Shown one piece after another: positions 1 through 8,982 of a stretch of DNA of 64,000 nucleotides. The notes beneath the pieces were generated by a model. That model did no database searches. It was not told where the DNA came from and saw only the letters and a list, made by a program, of their open reading frames with translations. The position numbers and the translations under genes were made by a program. Source of the DNA: Cohnella rhizoplanae (GTDB lineage Bacteria; Bacillota; Bacilli; Paenibacillales; Paenibacillaceae); the NCBI RefSeq assembly GCF_948329515.1, contig NZ_CAOJCN010000012.1:124001-188000 (forward strand), in the 5' to 3' direction. Each line of letters starts with the position of its first letter. Within the stretch, counting starts at the first letter, position 1.

Positions 1-32
1 CTCCGGCCGCCGGGCGGGCCGATGTCCGCAGG

Positions 33-61
33 TTGACTGCTAGTAGCCGTACGGGTATGAT
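33..61 (+). promoter_or_regulatory. Sigma-A promoter of the valS operon
   Basis: TTGACT (33-38) and TATGAT (56-61) are separated by 17 bp. This near-consensus promoter lies just upstream of the T-box leader, so the RNA should begin near position 68. Confidence 0.75.
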
Positions 62-67
62 AGGAAA

Positions 68-340
68 ATAAGACACGGATAGGGATCAGTAAGCAGTCCT
101 ACCCTTCAGAGAGCGGAACCGCTGCCGAGCAGCGCTGCGAGGTTCCGCAGGAAGTAAGCTGCCGAAGTCGCCCTGGAGTTTCCCGTTCGAACCGAGCACG
201 CCGTAGAACGGGACGGCAGCAGCCGTTATCCTGCGTTCGAGAGCCGCTTTTTCGTCACGATGGAAAATGCGGAATGAAGGTGGTACCACGGAAGTTCAAC
301 CTTTCGTCCTTTGCGGCGGGAGGTTTTTGCGTTTTTTTAG
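68..340 (+). ncRNA. T-box leader of valS (tRNA-sensing riboswitch)
   Basis: The leader has the AGAGAG motif of T-box stem I near 107-113 and the conserved T-box antiterminator core GGTGGTACCACGG near 279-291. A terminator hairpin follows (298-308 pairs with 315-325, all Watson-Crick or G-U) with T runs at 324-328 and 332-338. A GTC triplet at about 167-169, after a GAA, could be the valine specifier; I infer this from the downstream gene and did not fold the RNA. By the known mechanism, uncharged tRNA-Val would stabilise the antiterminator and let valS-folC-murC be transcribed. About 110 nt separate the terminator from the valS start. Confidence 0.9.
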
Positions 341-452
341 GGTCCCCGCACCCTGCAATCGCGCGAGCTTCGCATGCCGGCCGAGCGTCTGGTGCATGCT
401 GCAGAGCTCGCCGCCAATCGTCTGATCTACGTCCCTGGAGGTTGTGAACCTA

Positions 453-3104
453 ATGAGCGACATCAATCAAAGCAAACCCCTTGAGCTGCCGACTACTTAC
501 GACCCGACCGGCGCCGAGCAGAGATGGTACGAATCCTGGCTCGCGGGCGGATACTTCGAGGCCGGGAAGCGTCCTGACGCGCCCAAGTACACGATCGTCA
601 TCCCGCCGCCCAACGTGACGGGCATGCTGCACATCGGCCATGCGCTGGACCTGACGCTGCAGGACATCCTGATCCGCTTCAAGCGGATGCAGGGCTTCGA
701 CGCCCTGTGGGTGCCGGGCACCGACCATGCGGGCATCGCCACGCAGACCAAGGTCGAGAGCAAGCTGCGCGAGGAAGGGCTGTCCCGCTACGATCTGGGC
801 CGCGAGAAGTTCCTCGAGCGCGTGTGGGACTGGAAGGAACAATACGCCGGCTCGATCCGCAAGCAATGGTCCAAGATGGGGCTCAGCCTAGACTACTCCC
901 GCGAGCGCTTCACGCTCGACGAAGGTCTGTCCAAGGCGGTCCGCGAGGTGTTCAAGCGCCTGTACGACAAGGGCCTGATCTACCGCGGCAAGCGGATCAT
1001 TAACTGGGATCCGGCCGCCAAGACGGCGCTCTCCGACATCGAGGTCGAGTACAAGGAAGTGAACGGCCATCTGTACCATCTCCAGTACCCGCTGTCCGAC
1101 GGCAGCGGCCATCTGACGGTCGCGACGACGCGTCCCGAGACGATGCTGGGCGACACGGCGGTTGCGGTTCACCCGGACGACGAGCGCTACAAGCATCTCA
1201 TCGGCAAGACCCTGACGCTGCCGATCATCGGCCGCGAGATTCCGGTCGTCGGCGACGAGTACGTCGACAAGGACTTCGGCAGCGGCGCGGTCAAGATTAC
1301 GCCCGCGCACGATCCCAACGACTTCGAGGTCGGCGGACGCCACGATCTGCCGCAGATCATCGTCATGGACGAGAGCGGCCGAATGAACGATCAGGCCGGC
1401 CCGTACGAGGGAATGGACCGCGCGGACTGCCGCAAGGCGATCGTCAAGGACCTGCGGGAGCAAGGCGTTCTCATCCGCATCGAGGATCACGTGCATCAAG
1501 TCGGCCACAGCGAGCGCAGCGGCGCCGTTGTCGAGCCGTACCTTTCGACGCAGTGGTTCGTCTCGATGAAGCCGCTAGCCGAAGCCGCGATTAACGCGCA
1601 GCGCTCGGGCAAGGGCGTCAACTTCGTCCCGGACCGCTTCGAGAAGATTTATTTGCACTGGATCGAGAACGTCCGCGACTGGTGCATCTCCCGTCAGCTG
1701 TGGTGGGGTCATCGCATTCCGGCCTGGTACAAGGAAGGCACGGGAGAGATCTACGTCGGCACCGAAGCCCCCGAAGGGGAGGGCTGGACGCAGGACGAGG
1801 ACGTGCTGGACACGTGGTTCAGCTCGGCGCTGTGGCCGTTCTCGACGCTCGGATGGCCGGATAGTACCGAGGACCTCAAGCGCTACTATCCGACGGACGT
1901 GCTCGTCACGGGCTACGACATCATCTATTTCTGGGTCGCGCGGATGATTTTCACCGCGCTGGAATTCACCGGCGAGTCGCCTTTCAAGGACGTGCTCATC
2001 CACGGCCTGGTGCGAGACGCCGAAGGACGCAAGATGTCCAAGTCGCTCGGCAACGGCGTCGATCCGTTCGAGGTCATCGAGAAGTACGGCGCCGACGCGA
2101 TGCGCTACATGCTCTCGACGGGCAATACGCCCGGTCAGGATCTTCGCTTCCGCTGGGAGAAGGTCGAGCAGGCGCGCAACTTCGCCAACAAGATCTGGAA
2201 CGCGTCGCGCTTCGCCCTGATGAACCTGGAGGGCTTCAAGGTAGAGGACATCGACCTGACGGGCGGCCTGTCGACCGCGGACCGCTGGATTTTGCACAGG
2301 TTCCACGAGACGGCGCGCGACGTTACGCGGCTGATGGAGACGTACGAATTCGGGGAAACGGGCCGTTTGCTCTACAATTTCATCTGGGACGATCTCTGCG
2401 ACTGGTATATCGAATTCGCGAAGCTGACGCTCTACGGCGAGGACGCCGCGGCCAAGGCCAGCACGCAATCGGTCATCGCCTACGTGCTGGACCGCACGCT
2501 GCGTCTCTTGCATCCGTTCATGCCGTATCTGTCGGAGGAGATCTGGCAGCATCTGCCGCATGAAGCCGGCGAGACGATCACGCTCGCGGCATGGCCGGCT
2601 TACGACGCCGCCTTCGAGGCGCCGGACGCGGTAGCGGAGATGGGCCTGCTTATGGACGCGATCCGCGCCGTTCGCAACGTGCGCGCGGAAGTGGGCGTGA
2701 CGCCGGGCAAAAAAGTCGAATTGCTCGCCAAGCCGACGACCGAAGCCTCGGCGGGCATCCTGAAGCGCAACGAAGAGTACTTGCGCCGCTTCTGCAATAC
2801 GTCCAGCCTCACGCTGGACACGGGACTTGCGGCGCCGGAAAAGGCGATGACGGCCATCGTAACGGGCGTCGAGCTGTACCTGCCGATCGCCGGCCTGATC
2901 GACATCGGGCAGGAGATCGCCCGGCTGACCAAGGAGCTGGCTTCCCTCAGCGCGGAGGTCGAGCGCGTCGAGAAGAAGCTGGCGAACGAAGGTTACATCG
3001 CCAAGGCGCCGGCGCACGTCGTCGAGCAAGAACGCGCCAAGGGCGAGGATTACCGGGACAAACGGGATAAAGTCATGGCCCGCATCGAAGAGCTCAAAAA
3101 CTGA
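453..3104 (+). CDS. valS: Valyl-tRNA synthetase
   Basis: Charges tRNA-Val with valine in the cytoplasm. About 883 residues, the normal length for the family. The class I signature HIGH is at residues 60-63 and KMSKS at about 527-531. The large CP1 editing domain lies between them, and the C-terminal 65 residues form the arginine/lysine/glutamate-rich coiled-coil arm. The ATG at 453 is preferred over an in-frame GTG at 444 because GGAGG at 437-441 is 11 nt from the ATG but only 2 nt from the GTG. It is the first gene after a T-box leader, and its TGA overlaps a potential upstream ATG of folC. Identification is secure. Confidence 0.97.
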   Translation: MSDINQSKPLELPTTYDPTGAEQRWYESWLAGGYFEAGKRPDAPKYTIVIPPPNVTGMLHIGHALDLTLQDILIRFKRMQGFDALWVPGTDHAGIATQTKVESKLREEGLSRYDLGREKFLERVWDWKEQYAGSIRKQWSKMGLSLDYSRERFTLDEGLSKAVREVFKRLYDKGLIYRGKRIINWDPAAKTALSDIEVEYKEVNGHLYHLQYPLSDGSGHLTVATTRPETMLGDTAVAVHPDDERYKHLIGKTLTLPIIGREIPVVGDEYVDKDFGSGAVKITPAHDPNDFEVGGRHDLPQIIVMDESGRMNDQAGPYEGMDRADCRKAIVKDLREQGVLIRIEDHVHQVGHSERSGAVVEPYLSTQWFVSMKPLAEAAINAQRSGKGVNFVPDRFEKIYLHWIENVRDWCISRQLWWGHRIPAWYKEGTGEIYVGTEAPEGEGWTQDEDVLDTWFSSALWPFSTLGWPDSTEDLKRYYPTDVLVTGYDIIYFWVARMIFTALEFTGESPFKDVLIHGLVRDAEGRKMSKSLGNGVDPFEVIEKYGADAMRYMLSTGNTPGQDLRFRWEKVEQARNFANKIWNASRFALMNLEGFKVEDIDLTGGLSTADRWILHRFHETARDVTRLMETYEFGETGRLLYNFIWDDLCDWYIEFAKLTLYGEDAAAKASTQSVIAYVLDRTLRLLHPFMPYLSEEIWQHLPHEAGETITLAAWPAYDAAFEAPDAVAEMGLLMDAIRAVRNVRAEVGVTPGKKVELLAKPTTEASAGILKRNEEYLRRFCNTSSLTLDTGLAAPEKAMTAIVTGVELYLPIAGLIDIGQEIARLTKELASLSAEVERVEKKLANEGYIAKAPAHVVEQERAKGEDYRDKRDKVMARIEELKN

Positions 3105-3121
3105 TGGAGGCGAGCGCAGGC

Positions 3122-4552
3122 ATGACCGCTACGGAAGACGCGTCATCTCAGAATCATCATGACCTGGCTACCGCCGTACCAGGAGAGCCGGGGTCCTTCC
3201 GCACAGCGGCTGAAGCCGTCGGCTGGATCTCCGGGCTCGCTCCGGTCGTCGGCATCAAGCCGGGACTCGAGCGGATGGAGCTGCTGCTGGAGAAGCTCGG
3301 ACATCCGCATCGCCGTCTCCGGTTCATCCACGTGGCGGGTACGAACGGCAAAGGATCGGTATGCGCCATGCTGGCCTCCGTGCTGCGGCAGAGCGGTTAC
3401 GACGTCGGCCTGTTCACTTCGCCGTATCTGACGTCGTTCGCGGACCGGATCGACTACAACGGCGGCGCGATGCCGGAGGATGCGATCGTCCGGCTTGCCA
3501 ACAGGCTGAAGCCCCTGTCCGACGAGCTCGCAAGCTCCGAATGGGGACCGCTCACGGCTTTCGAACTGACGACGGCGATGGCGATCCTCTACTACGCCAC
3601 GGTCGTTTTTCCCGATTATGTCGTATGGGAAACGGGGCTGGGCGGGCGATTGGACGTGACGAACGTGGTCTCGCCCGTGATCAGCGTCATCACGAACGTC
3701 GGGCACGATCATATGGACATTCTGGGCGAATCCATCGCCGGCATCGCCAGGGAGAAGGCGGGGATCATCAAGTCCGGCGTGCCCGTCGTCTCGACCGTGC
3801 TGCTGCCGGAAGCGGCCGACGTCATCAAGGAGACCGCAGCCTCCCGCAATGCGACGCTATATCAGCTCGGCGAGCAGTTCTCCTATGAGAACCGCGGCGC
3901 GCAGGAAGAAGATCAGTCCTTTGACTACCGGGACCTGTTCAGGTCGATTGAGGACGTGCGGATCGGCCTTGCCGGCGCGCATCAACAGACCAACGCCGCA
4001 GCTGCGATCATGGCGATCGACGTGCTGCGCACGTACTACGCGCTCATCGTCGACGAGGCCGATCTCCGCGAAGGACTGCGCAAGGCGGCTTGGCCGGGCA
4101 GGCTCGAGACGGTATCGCGTTCGCCCCGCATCCTGCTCGACGGCGCGCACAATCCGGAGGGCATGGCGGCGCTGGCGGAAGCGCTCAAGTCGCTGTATCC
4201 GCACGACAAGTTAAATGTGCTGATCGCCATGATGCCCAACAAGAATCATGCGGACGCCTTGAGGCATATACTACCAATGGTGAGTACGCTCGTGGTTACG
4301 GAACCGGATCATCATCGCAAGATGGACGCGGAGTCGCTCGCGGCCGTCGCCCGGCAGGCAAGCCGGGAAGCGGGCGGGGCCGCTGCCATCGTCGTCGAAC
4401 CGGATTGGCGCAAAGCGCTTGATCTTATACAGAGCCTCGCGGCCGCGAGTCCCGAGGAAGATACATTAACGCTCGTGACGGGCACGCTCTATCTGATCGC
4501 GGACGTCCGCTCGTGGCTGATCGACCGCAAGACATCTGACAAAGGCTGGTGA
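3122..4552 (+). CDS. folC: Folylpolyglutamate synthase / dihydrofolate synthase
   Basis: Adds glutamate to dihydropteroate and folates, a Mur-ligase-like ATP-dependent reaction in folate metabolism. The P-loop GTNGKGSV is at about residues 73-80, the family motif GLGGRLDVTN follows at about 180, and DGAHNPEG marks the C-terminal Mur ligase domain near 340. The ATG at 3122 has GGAGG 11 nt upstream. An in-frame ATG at 3104 overlaps the valS stop and would add six residues, but its upstream sequence is poor. It sits between valS and murC with almost no spacing, so it is co-transcribed and under the valS T-box. folC next to valS is also the B. subtilis arrangement. Confidence 0.95.
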   Translation: MTATEDASSQNHHDLATAVPGEPGSFRTAAEAVGWISGLAPVVGIKPGLERMELLLEKLGHPHRRLRFIHVAGTNGKGSVCAMLASVLRQSGYDVGLFTSPYLTSFADRIDYNGGAMPEDAIVRLANRLKPLSDELASSEWGPLTAFELTTAMAILYYATVVFPDYVVWETGLGGRLDVTNVVSPVISVITNVGHDHMDILGESIAGIAREKAGIIKSGVPVVSTVLLPEAADVIKETAASRNATLYQLGEQFSYENRGAQEEDQSFDYRDLFRSIEDVRIGLAGAHQQTNAAAAIMAIDVLRTYYALIVDEADLREGLRKAAWPGRLETVSRSPRILLDGAHNPEGMAALAEALKSLYPHDKLNVLIAMMPNKNHADALRHILPMVSTLVVTEPDHHRKMDAESLAAVARQASREAGGAAAIVVEPDWRKALDLIQSLAAASPEEDTLTLVTGTLYLIADVRSWLIDRKTSDKGW

Positions 4553-4559
4553 GGCGTCG

Positions 4560-5945
4560 TTGGCAACGGCTGAACACGTACATTTTATCGGCATCGGCGG
4601 CTACGGGATGAGCGCGATTGCCAGAGTAATGCTGGAGATGGGATATCATGTGACCGGGTCGGACGTGGCCCGGCAGGAATTGACGGACAAACTGGCCAGC
4701 AAAGGGGCCGAGATCTACATCGGCCACGAGCCCGGACACGTGCGGGGCGCCAATCTGGTCGTCTACTCGACGGCGCTTGCGAGAGACAACGTGGAGCGCG
4801 TCGAGGCGGAGAGCCTGAACATTCCGACGCTGCACCGCGCGCAGATGCTGGCGCGTCTGCTCAATAGTCGTACGGGCATCGCGGTTGCGGGAGCTCACGG
4901 CAAGACGACGACTTCTTCGATGATCGCGCTCGTCATGGAGCTGTCGGGGCTGGACCCGACCTATATTATCGGGGGAGAGATCGTAAACGTCGGCACGAAC
5001 GCGAAGGCGGGCAAGGGCGAGCACGTCGTGGCCGAAGCGGACGAGAGCGACGGTTCGTTCCTGCAGTACGAGCCGGCGGTCGCCGTCGTAACGAACATCG
5101 AAGCCGATCACCTCGAGAATTACGACGGAGACTTCGGCAAGTTGAAGGCGGCTTACGTGCAGTTTCTCAAGCAAGTCCGTCCGGACGGCTGCGCCGTCGT
5201 CTGCGCGGACGACGCCAACGTACGCGAGCTGCTGCCGCAGGCGGCGGGCACGAATGTGATCACCTTCGGCATCCAGTCGGAGGCTGACTACAAGGCGGTA
5301 TCCGTCGAGCTGGGCGATCGTCAGGCCGCCTTTGCGGTTGAAAAGGACGGCCAGGCGCTTGGCGTCATCCGCTTGTCCGTACCCGGGCTGCACAACGTAT
5401 ACAACGCGCTCGCGACGGTCGTCGTCTGCTTGCATGCGGGCGCGCCGTTCGAGCGGATCGCGTCGTCGATCGTCGAGTTCAGGGGCGCTAAGCGCAGGTT
5501 CCAGGTGCTCGGGGACGTGAACGACGTACTCGTCATCGACGACTACGCGCATCATCCGACCGAGATCCAGGCGACGATCCTGGCAGCCAAAGCGACGGGC
5601 AAGCGCATTCTGGCGGTATTCCAGCCGCAGCGATACACGCGGACCTATTTCTTGCTCGATGCGTTTAGCCGGGCGTTCGCCGAGGCGGACGAAGTATATA
5701 TCACGGATATCTACTCGCCTGCGGGCGAGAAGCGCATCGAGGGCGTCACTTCCTCGCGTCTGGTTGAGCTGATCGCGGAGAATAGCAACGCCAACGTCAC
5801 GTACGTGCCGACGCGCGAGCAGGTCCGCGATCTGCTGGCCGAGCGCGTGCAGCCGGGCGATCTCGTGCTGACGATGGGGGCCGGCGACATCTGGAAGTCG
5901 GCGGACGAACTGTCCCGTATTCTGCGGGAGCGGGCTGGCAAATAA
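4560..5945 (+). CDS. murC: UDP-N-acetylmuramate--L-alanine ligase
   Basis: Adds L-alanine to UDP-MurNAc, the first peptide step of peptidoglycan precursor synthesis in the cytoplasm. 461 residues. The N-terminal dinucleotide-like motif GIGGYGMS is at about residues 11-18, the ATP-binding GAHGKTT at 111-117, EADESDGSF near 160 and DDYAHHPTEI near 325, all typical of MurC. The start codon is TTG at 4560, preceded by GGTGAGG; no better in-frame ATG is near. It begins seven bases after folC and is followed by a strong terminator, so it ends the valS-folC-murC operon. Confidence 0.95.
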   Translation: MATAEHVHFIGIGGYGMSAIARVMLEMGYHVTGSDVARQELTDKLASKGAEIYIGHEPGHVRGANLVVYSTALARDNVERVEAESLNIPTLHRAQMLARLLNSRTGIAVAGAHGKTTTSSMIALVMELSGLDPTYIIGGEIVNVGTNAKAGKGEHVVAEADESDGSFLQYEPAVAVVTNIEADHLENYDGDFGKLKAAYVQFLKQVRPDGCAVVCADDANVRELLPQAAGTNVITFGIQSEADYKAVSVELGDRQAAFAVEKDGQALGVIRLSVPGLHNVYNALATVVVCLHAGAPFERIASSIVEFRGAKRRFQVLGDVNDVLVIDDYAHHPTEIQATILAAKATGKRILAVFQPQRYTRTYFLLDAFSRAFAEADEVYITDIYSPAGEKRIEGVTSSRLVELIAENSNANVTYVPTREQVRDLLAERVQPGDLVLTMGAGDIWKSADELSRILRERAGK

Positions 5946-5952
5946 AAAAGAG

Positions 5953-5987
5953 AGGCGCCGTGGACATCGGTCCGCGGCGCTTTTTTG
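5953..5987 (+). terminator. Rho-independent terminator after murC
   Basis: An 11-bp GC-rich stem (5955-5965 with 5970-5980, one G-U pair) is followed by six T residues at 5981-5986. Confidence 0.9.
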
Positions 5988-6060
5988 CATTCGATCATAT
6001 TTTCTCTCTCTTGCTCATAGACTCGGATTAATAGATTAAGGAGCAGGGAGAGAAGCTAAG

Positions 6061-7767
6061 ATGCAGCCACCCGCCAGAATGACTTTCAAATTCGACGGCA
6101 ACCTTCCGAGGGAGGTTCGCAGCGATAGCGCGGCTCAGACCGCTTTGAATCAGCGGTCTATCGCGCCTCAAGATACGAGCCCGACAGCCGGCGCGAACCG
6201 CCCGTCCGGAAGCTTCAAGCCTCGCGGATTCTCGACTCATCCCGGCAGGCCAACGCCCGAGGCAGGCAGCGGATACCGCCTGCCGGGCAAAGGCGCCCAC
6301 ATGAGTCCTGCGCTTCCGCCGAAGGACATGGACAGCTTGCAGGCTAATGCAGGCGCCGGCGGGGATGGCCCCGTCGTCCGGAAGAGAGAACCGCGCAGCC
6401 CGGCCCAGCGCCAGCACCCGGTCGCTGCCGCGCGTCCGACTCGGGATGCACCTTCTCGCGACATGCGCGAGCACTCCCCCTATGAGGACGATGTCGAAGC
6501 GCTCGAGCGGATGATCCGGGGCGCCGACGGGACGAGTCCCGTACGGGAACGGGACCGCGCCGAGGATCGATCGCCAAGCGCGCAGCCTGCGCGCACGGGC
6601 CGCGTAGCCGGCTTCCGTAAGCCAGGAACGGCCGAGGCTCCGGTTGTCCTTCCTTCCTACCCCAGTGCGGAGACGCCGGGAGGCTCGAATGAACGCGGCG
6701 CGTTTCCTCCAGGGAGAGCGCCTTACGCAGGCCGGCAAGATCGGACGGACGAGCTCGACAACGATACGGTCTACGACGCGACGATGGCGGAACTGCCGAT
6801 CGATGAAGACGAGCCGTGGGCGGAGGATGGGTATGCGCGGCGCTATCGGGGAGGGCCGTCCTGGACGCGAATTTTCGCGTCCATCGCGGCTGCGATCGTC
6901 ACCGGCGCCATTTTCGGCTATATCGTACTGGCGCTGTTCACGGGCGAACCTCTCCTGCCTGCGGGCGCGGGCGCCGATCCGGGTACGGCGGTCGCCCTGC
7001 CGGTCGGCGCAGGCGCTAAGACGACGCCGGATGGCGATGAGGCGGGCGCGAAGACGACCGATCCTCCCGCGCAGGCTTCGGCGGGGGCGTCCGGCGGCAC
7101 GGCAGGGACGGGGGGGACGCAGCCGGACCAGACGGCCGGCGCCGGCGACGCCCAGGTTCCGGCATCCGTCAGCTACCTGCTCCAGTACGGCGTATTCCAG
7201 AGCGCGGCCAGCATGAACGAAGCCGTACAGGAACTGACGAGCCAAGGCATCGCGGCGGCGTCCGACACGGCCGACGGGTACCGCGTCTACGCGGGCATCG
7301 CAACGACCAAGCCGGAGGCGGAAAAGCTGGCGGCGTCGCTCACGGACGCGGAGCTGTACGTCAAGGCGATGGAAAACCGAGAGCTGTCCCTGCCGCAGAC
7401 GGCGGCCGCCGTCTCGTGGGCGACCTATCTCGAAGAGAGCGACGCGCTCGGCCGCGCGCTCGCGGAAGCGTCGGCCGCGCTGCTGTCCGAGGGCGGAACC
7501 AAGCCGCTTGGCGAGCAATCCGCGGCGGACGTCAAGGCAGCCCTCGGGCGATGGACCGCGTCCAAGGCGGGCATGCCGCAGTGGTCCGGCAGCCGCAGCG
7601 AGCCCGCGGGCGCGCTCGCCGCGCAGCTCGAGGCGTCGGCCGGGCAGCTGAACGCCTACGGATCGGAGCCGTCCCCCGAGCGTCTGCGCGCCGCGCAGAC
7701 CTCGGCGATGAAGGCGGCGCTGATCGCCCGGCAGCTGCGCGACGAGCTGGGCGAAGACGGCGACTGA
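6061..7767 (+). CDS. SpoIIB-like SPOR-domain membrane protein
   Basis: 568 residues. The first 265 are hydrophilic, proline/arginine-rich and probably disordered. One membrane segment follows at about 268-292, then an Ala/Gly-rich linker and a SPOR-like domain at about 370-440 (motifs YLLQYGVFQS and YRVYAGIATT). The C-terminal helical tail of about 130 residues is alanine-rich. SPOR domains bind denuded septal glycan. In B. subtilis the SPOR protein SpoIIB, which helps septal thinning at engulfment, lies in the same place just before maf-radC-mreBCD, so I infer a SpoIIB counterpart. The sequence is much longer than the roughly 330-residue B. subtilis protein. The ATG at 6061 has GGAG/GGGAG sequences upstream. 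Confidence 0.7.
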   Translation: MQPPARMTFKFDGNLPREVRSDSAAQTALNQRSIAPQDTSPTAGANRPSGSFKPRGFSTHPGRPTPEAGSGYRLPGKGAHMSPALPPKDMDSLQANAGAGGDGPVVRKREPRSPAQRQHPVAAARPTRDAPSRDMREHSPYEDDVEALERMIRGADGTSPVRERDRAEDRSPSAQPARTGRVAGFRKPGTAEAPVVLPSYPSAETPGGSNERGAFPPGRAPYAGRQDRTDELDNDTVYDATMAELPIDEDEPWAEDGYARRYRGGPSWTRIFASIAAAIVTGAIFGYIVLALFTGEPLLPAGAGADPGTAVALPVGAGAKTTPDGDEAGAKTTDPPAQASAGASGGTAGTGGTQPDQTAGAGDAQVPASVSYLLQYGVFQSAASMNEAVQELTSQGIAAASDTADGYRVYAGIATTKPEAEKLAASLTDAELYVKAMENRELSLPQTAAAVSWATYLEESDALGRALAEASAALLSEGGTKPLGEQSAADVKAALGRWTASKAGMPQWSGSRSEPAGALAAQLEASAGQLNAYGSEPSPERLRAAQTSAMKAALIARQLRDELGEDGD

Positions 7768-7853
7768 TCCGGTCCCGTCACGCGCAACCGCGCGTGCCTG
7801 CCGCATGGCTCCCAAGACCTACCCCTCCCGCCGGCACGACGCTTGACCCGCGA

Positions 7854-7881
7854 GGCAGCCCCGTCCTAGGGGCTGTCTTTG
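7854..7881 (+). terminator. Probable terminator after the SpoIIB-like gene
   Basis: GGCAGCCCC (7854-7862) pairs with GGGGCTGTC (7869-7877) around a 6-nt loop. Only three T residues follow directly, so termination may be partial. Confidence 0.5.
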
Positions 7882-7890
7882 CGTTGTCCA

Positions 7891-7919
7891 TTGTGCGTGC
7901 TGCCGCAGCCACGTATAAT
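7891..7919 (+). promoter_or_regulatory. Sigma-A promoter before the DUF4321 gene
   Basis: TTGTGC (7891-7896) and a perfect TATAAT (7914-7919) are 17 bp apart, 42 bp before the start codon. Confidence 0.6.
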
Positions 7920-7960
7920 AATGAAGCAAGTGTCAAAAAATGGCGGGAGACGTAGATAGC

Positions 7961-8203
7961 GTGAAGAAAAACGGCTGGATTCTGCTTTTATTCGTATTCC
8001 TCGGCATGCTCGCCGGCGCGCTCGTCGCGGACTGGCTGAAACGCGTACCTGGGCTCGATTTCCTCACGCGGACGGTTAAGGCCCGTTGGTCGCCCTCCGC
8101 CGATCTGATCGTCCTCACTTACGACATTAATATCGCGATTAACGTAAGCTTGCTCAGCTTGGCCGGCATCGCGCTGGCGATCTGGATCTACCGCAAGTTG
8201 TAG
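7961..8203 (+). CDS. Small membrane protein, DUF4321 family
   Basis: 80 residues from a GTG at 7961, which has GGGAGA 11 nt upstream; an in-frame ATG at 7940 would add seven residues but has no ribosome site. Two membrane segments are visible, near residues 4-22 and near the C-terminus (about 57-77), with a short soluble loop between them. Its size and its place just before maf match the DUF4321 family of Firmicutes. No function is known. It probably heads the maf transcription unit, since a good promoter lies just upstream and maf starts 36 bp after it. Confidence 0.75.
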   Translation: MKKNGWILLLFVFLGMLAGALVADWLKRVPGLDFLTRTVKARWSPSADLIVLTYDINIAINVSLLSLAGIALAIWIYRKL

Positions 8204-8239
8204 GTTACAAGAAACGCGTGTTACGAAAGGAAGAAAACC

Positions 8240-8851
8240 ATGTCTCAACTAGCCGCGCCCGACAGGCGCGTTACGCTTGTGCTTGCATCGACTTCGCCCC
8301 GCAGGCAGCAGTTGATCGGCTTGCTCGGCCTGCCGGTCGAGGTGATGCCGAGCCATGCCGGGGAGGATACGCCGGACGGCTGGAGCCCCGAGCGCATCGT
8401 TGAAGAACTCTCGCGTCGCAAGGCGGAGGCCGTGCTGGAGCGGGCCGGAGAGATCGAGGGCGCGATCGTCGTCGGCAGCGACACGATCGTCGTTCTGGAC
8501 GGGGACGTGCTCGGCAAGCCGCGGGACGCGGACGATGCCGTATCGATGCTGAAGCGCCTATCGGGACGCGGCCATGAGGTATTCACGGGTCTATGCTGCA
8601 TCCAGGCGGCGTCCGGCAGGAAGATGGTCTCGCATCGCAGGACGCGCGTCTTCATGCGGGAGCTGACCGAGAGCCAGATCGCCAGATACGTCGCCTCCGG
8701 CGAGCCGTTGGACAAGGCGGGCGCGTACGGCATCCAGGAGATCGGCGCGATGCTCGTCGACCGGATCGAAGGCGATTTTTTCACCGTCGTCGGGCTGCCC
8801 GTCTCGCATCTCGCATCGCAGCTATCCGAATTCGGACTCGAGCTTCCCTGA
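8240..8851 (+). CDS. maf: Maf-type nucleoside triphosphate pyrophosphatase
   Basis: Hydrolyses non-canonical or excess nucleoside triphosphates (dTTP/UTP type by family) to the monophosphate and pyrophosphate, a house-cleaning role linked to septum control. 203 residues. The signature LASTSPRRQQL is at residues 14-24, followed by VGSDTIVVLDG and DKAGAYGIQ, the other conserved Maf blocks. AAAGGAAG precedes the ATG. Maf next to radC and mreB is the B. subtilis order. Confidence 0.95.
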   Translation: MSQLAAPDRRVTLVLASTSPRRQQLIGLLGLPVEVMPSHAGEDTPDGWSPERIVEELSRRKAEAVLERAGEIEGAIVVGSDTIVVLDGDVLGKPRDADDAVSMLKRLSGRGHEVFTGLCCIQAASGRKMVSHRRTRVFMRELTESQIARYVASGEPLDKAGAYGIQEIGAMLVDRIEGDFFTVVGLPVSHLASQLSEFGLELP

Positions 8852-8982
8852 CCCGTCGCCTTGAGGGTCCCGCACGGACGACGCACGACGGCCGCGACCA
8901 GGCCGCGGGGTAGCGTCACTCCGGACGACCTTGAGCCGATATCCGCAGCCGATGCGGTCGCAGGGAAGAGGGATTCGACAAT

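Noticed and set aside
86..289. 67-residue minus-strand frame in the valS leader
   Set aside because: It lies entirely inside the T-box RNA and has no ribosome site.
4425..5990. 521-residue open frame on the minus strand opposite murC
   Set aside because: It is a mirror of murC in GC-rich DNA; the product is Arg/Asp/His-rich with no motif, while murC has all catalytic blocks. The same applies to the long minus-strand frames opposite valS, mreB, obgE, relA and hisS.
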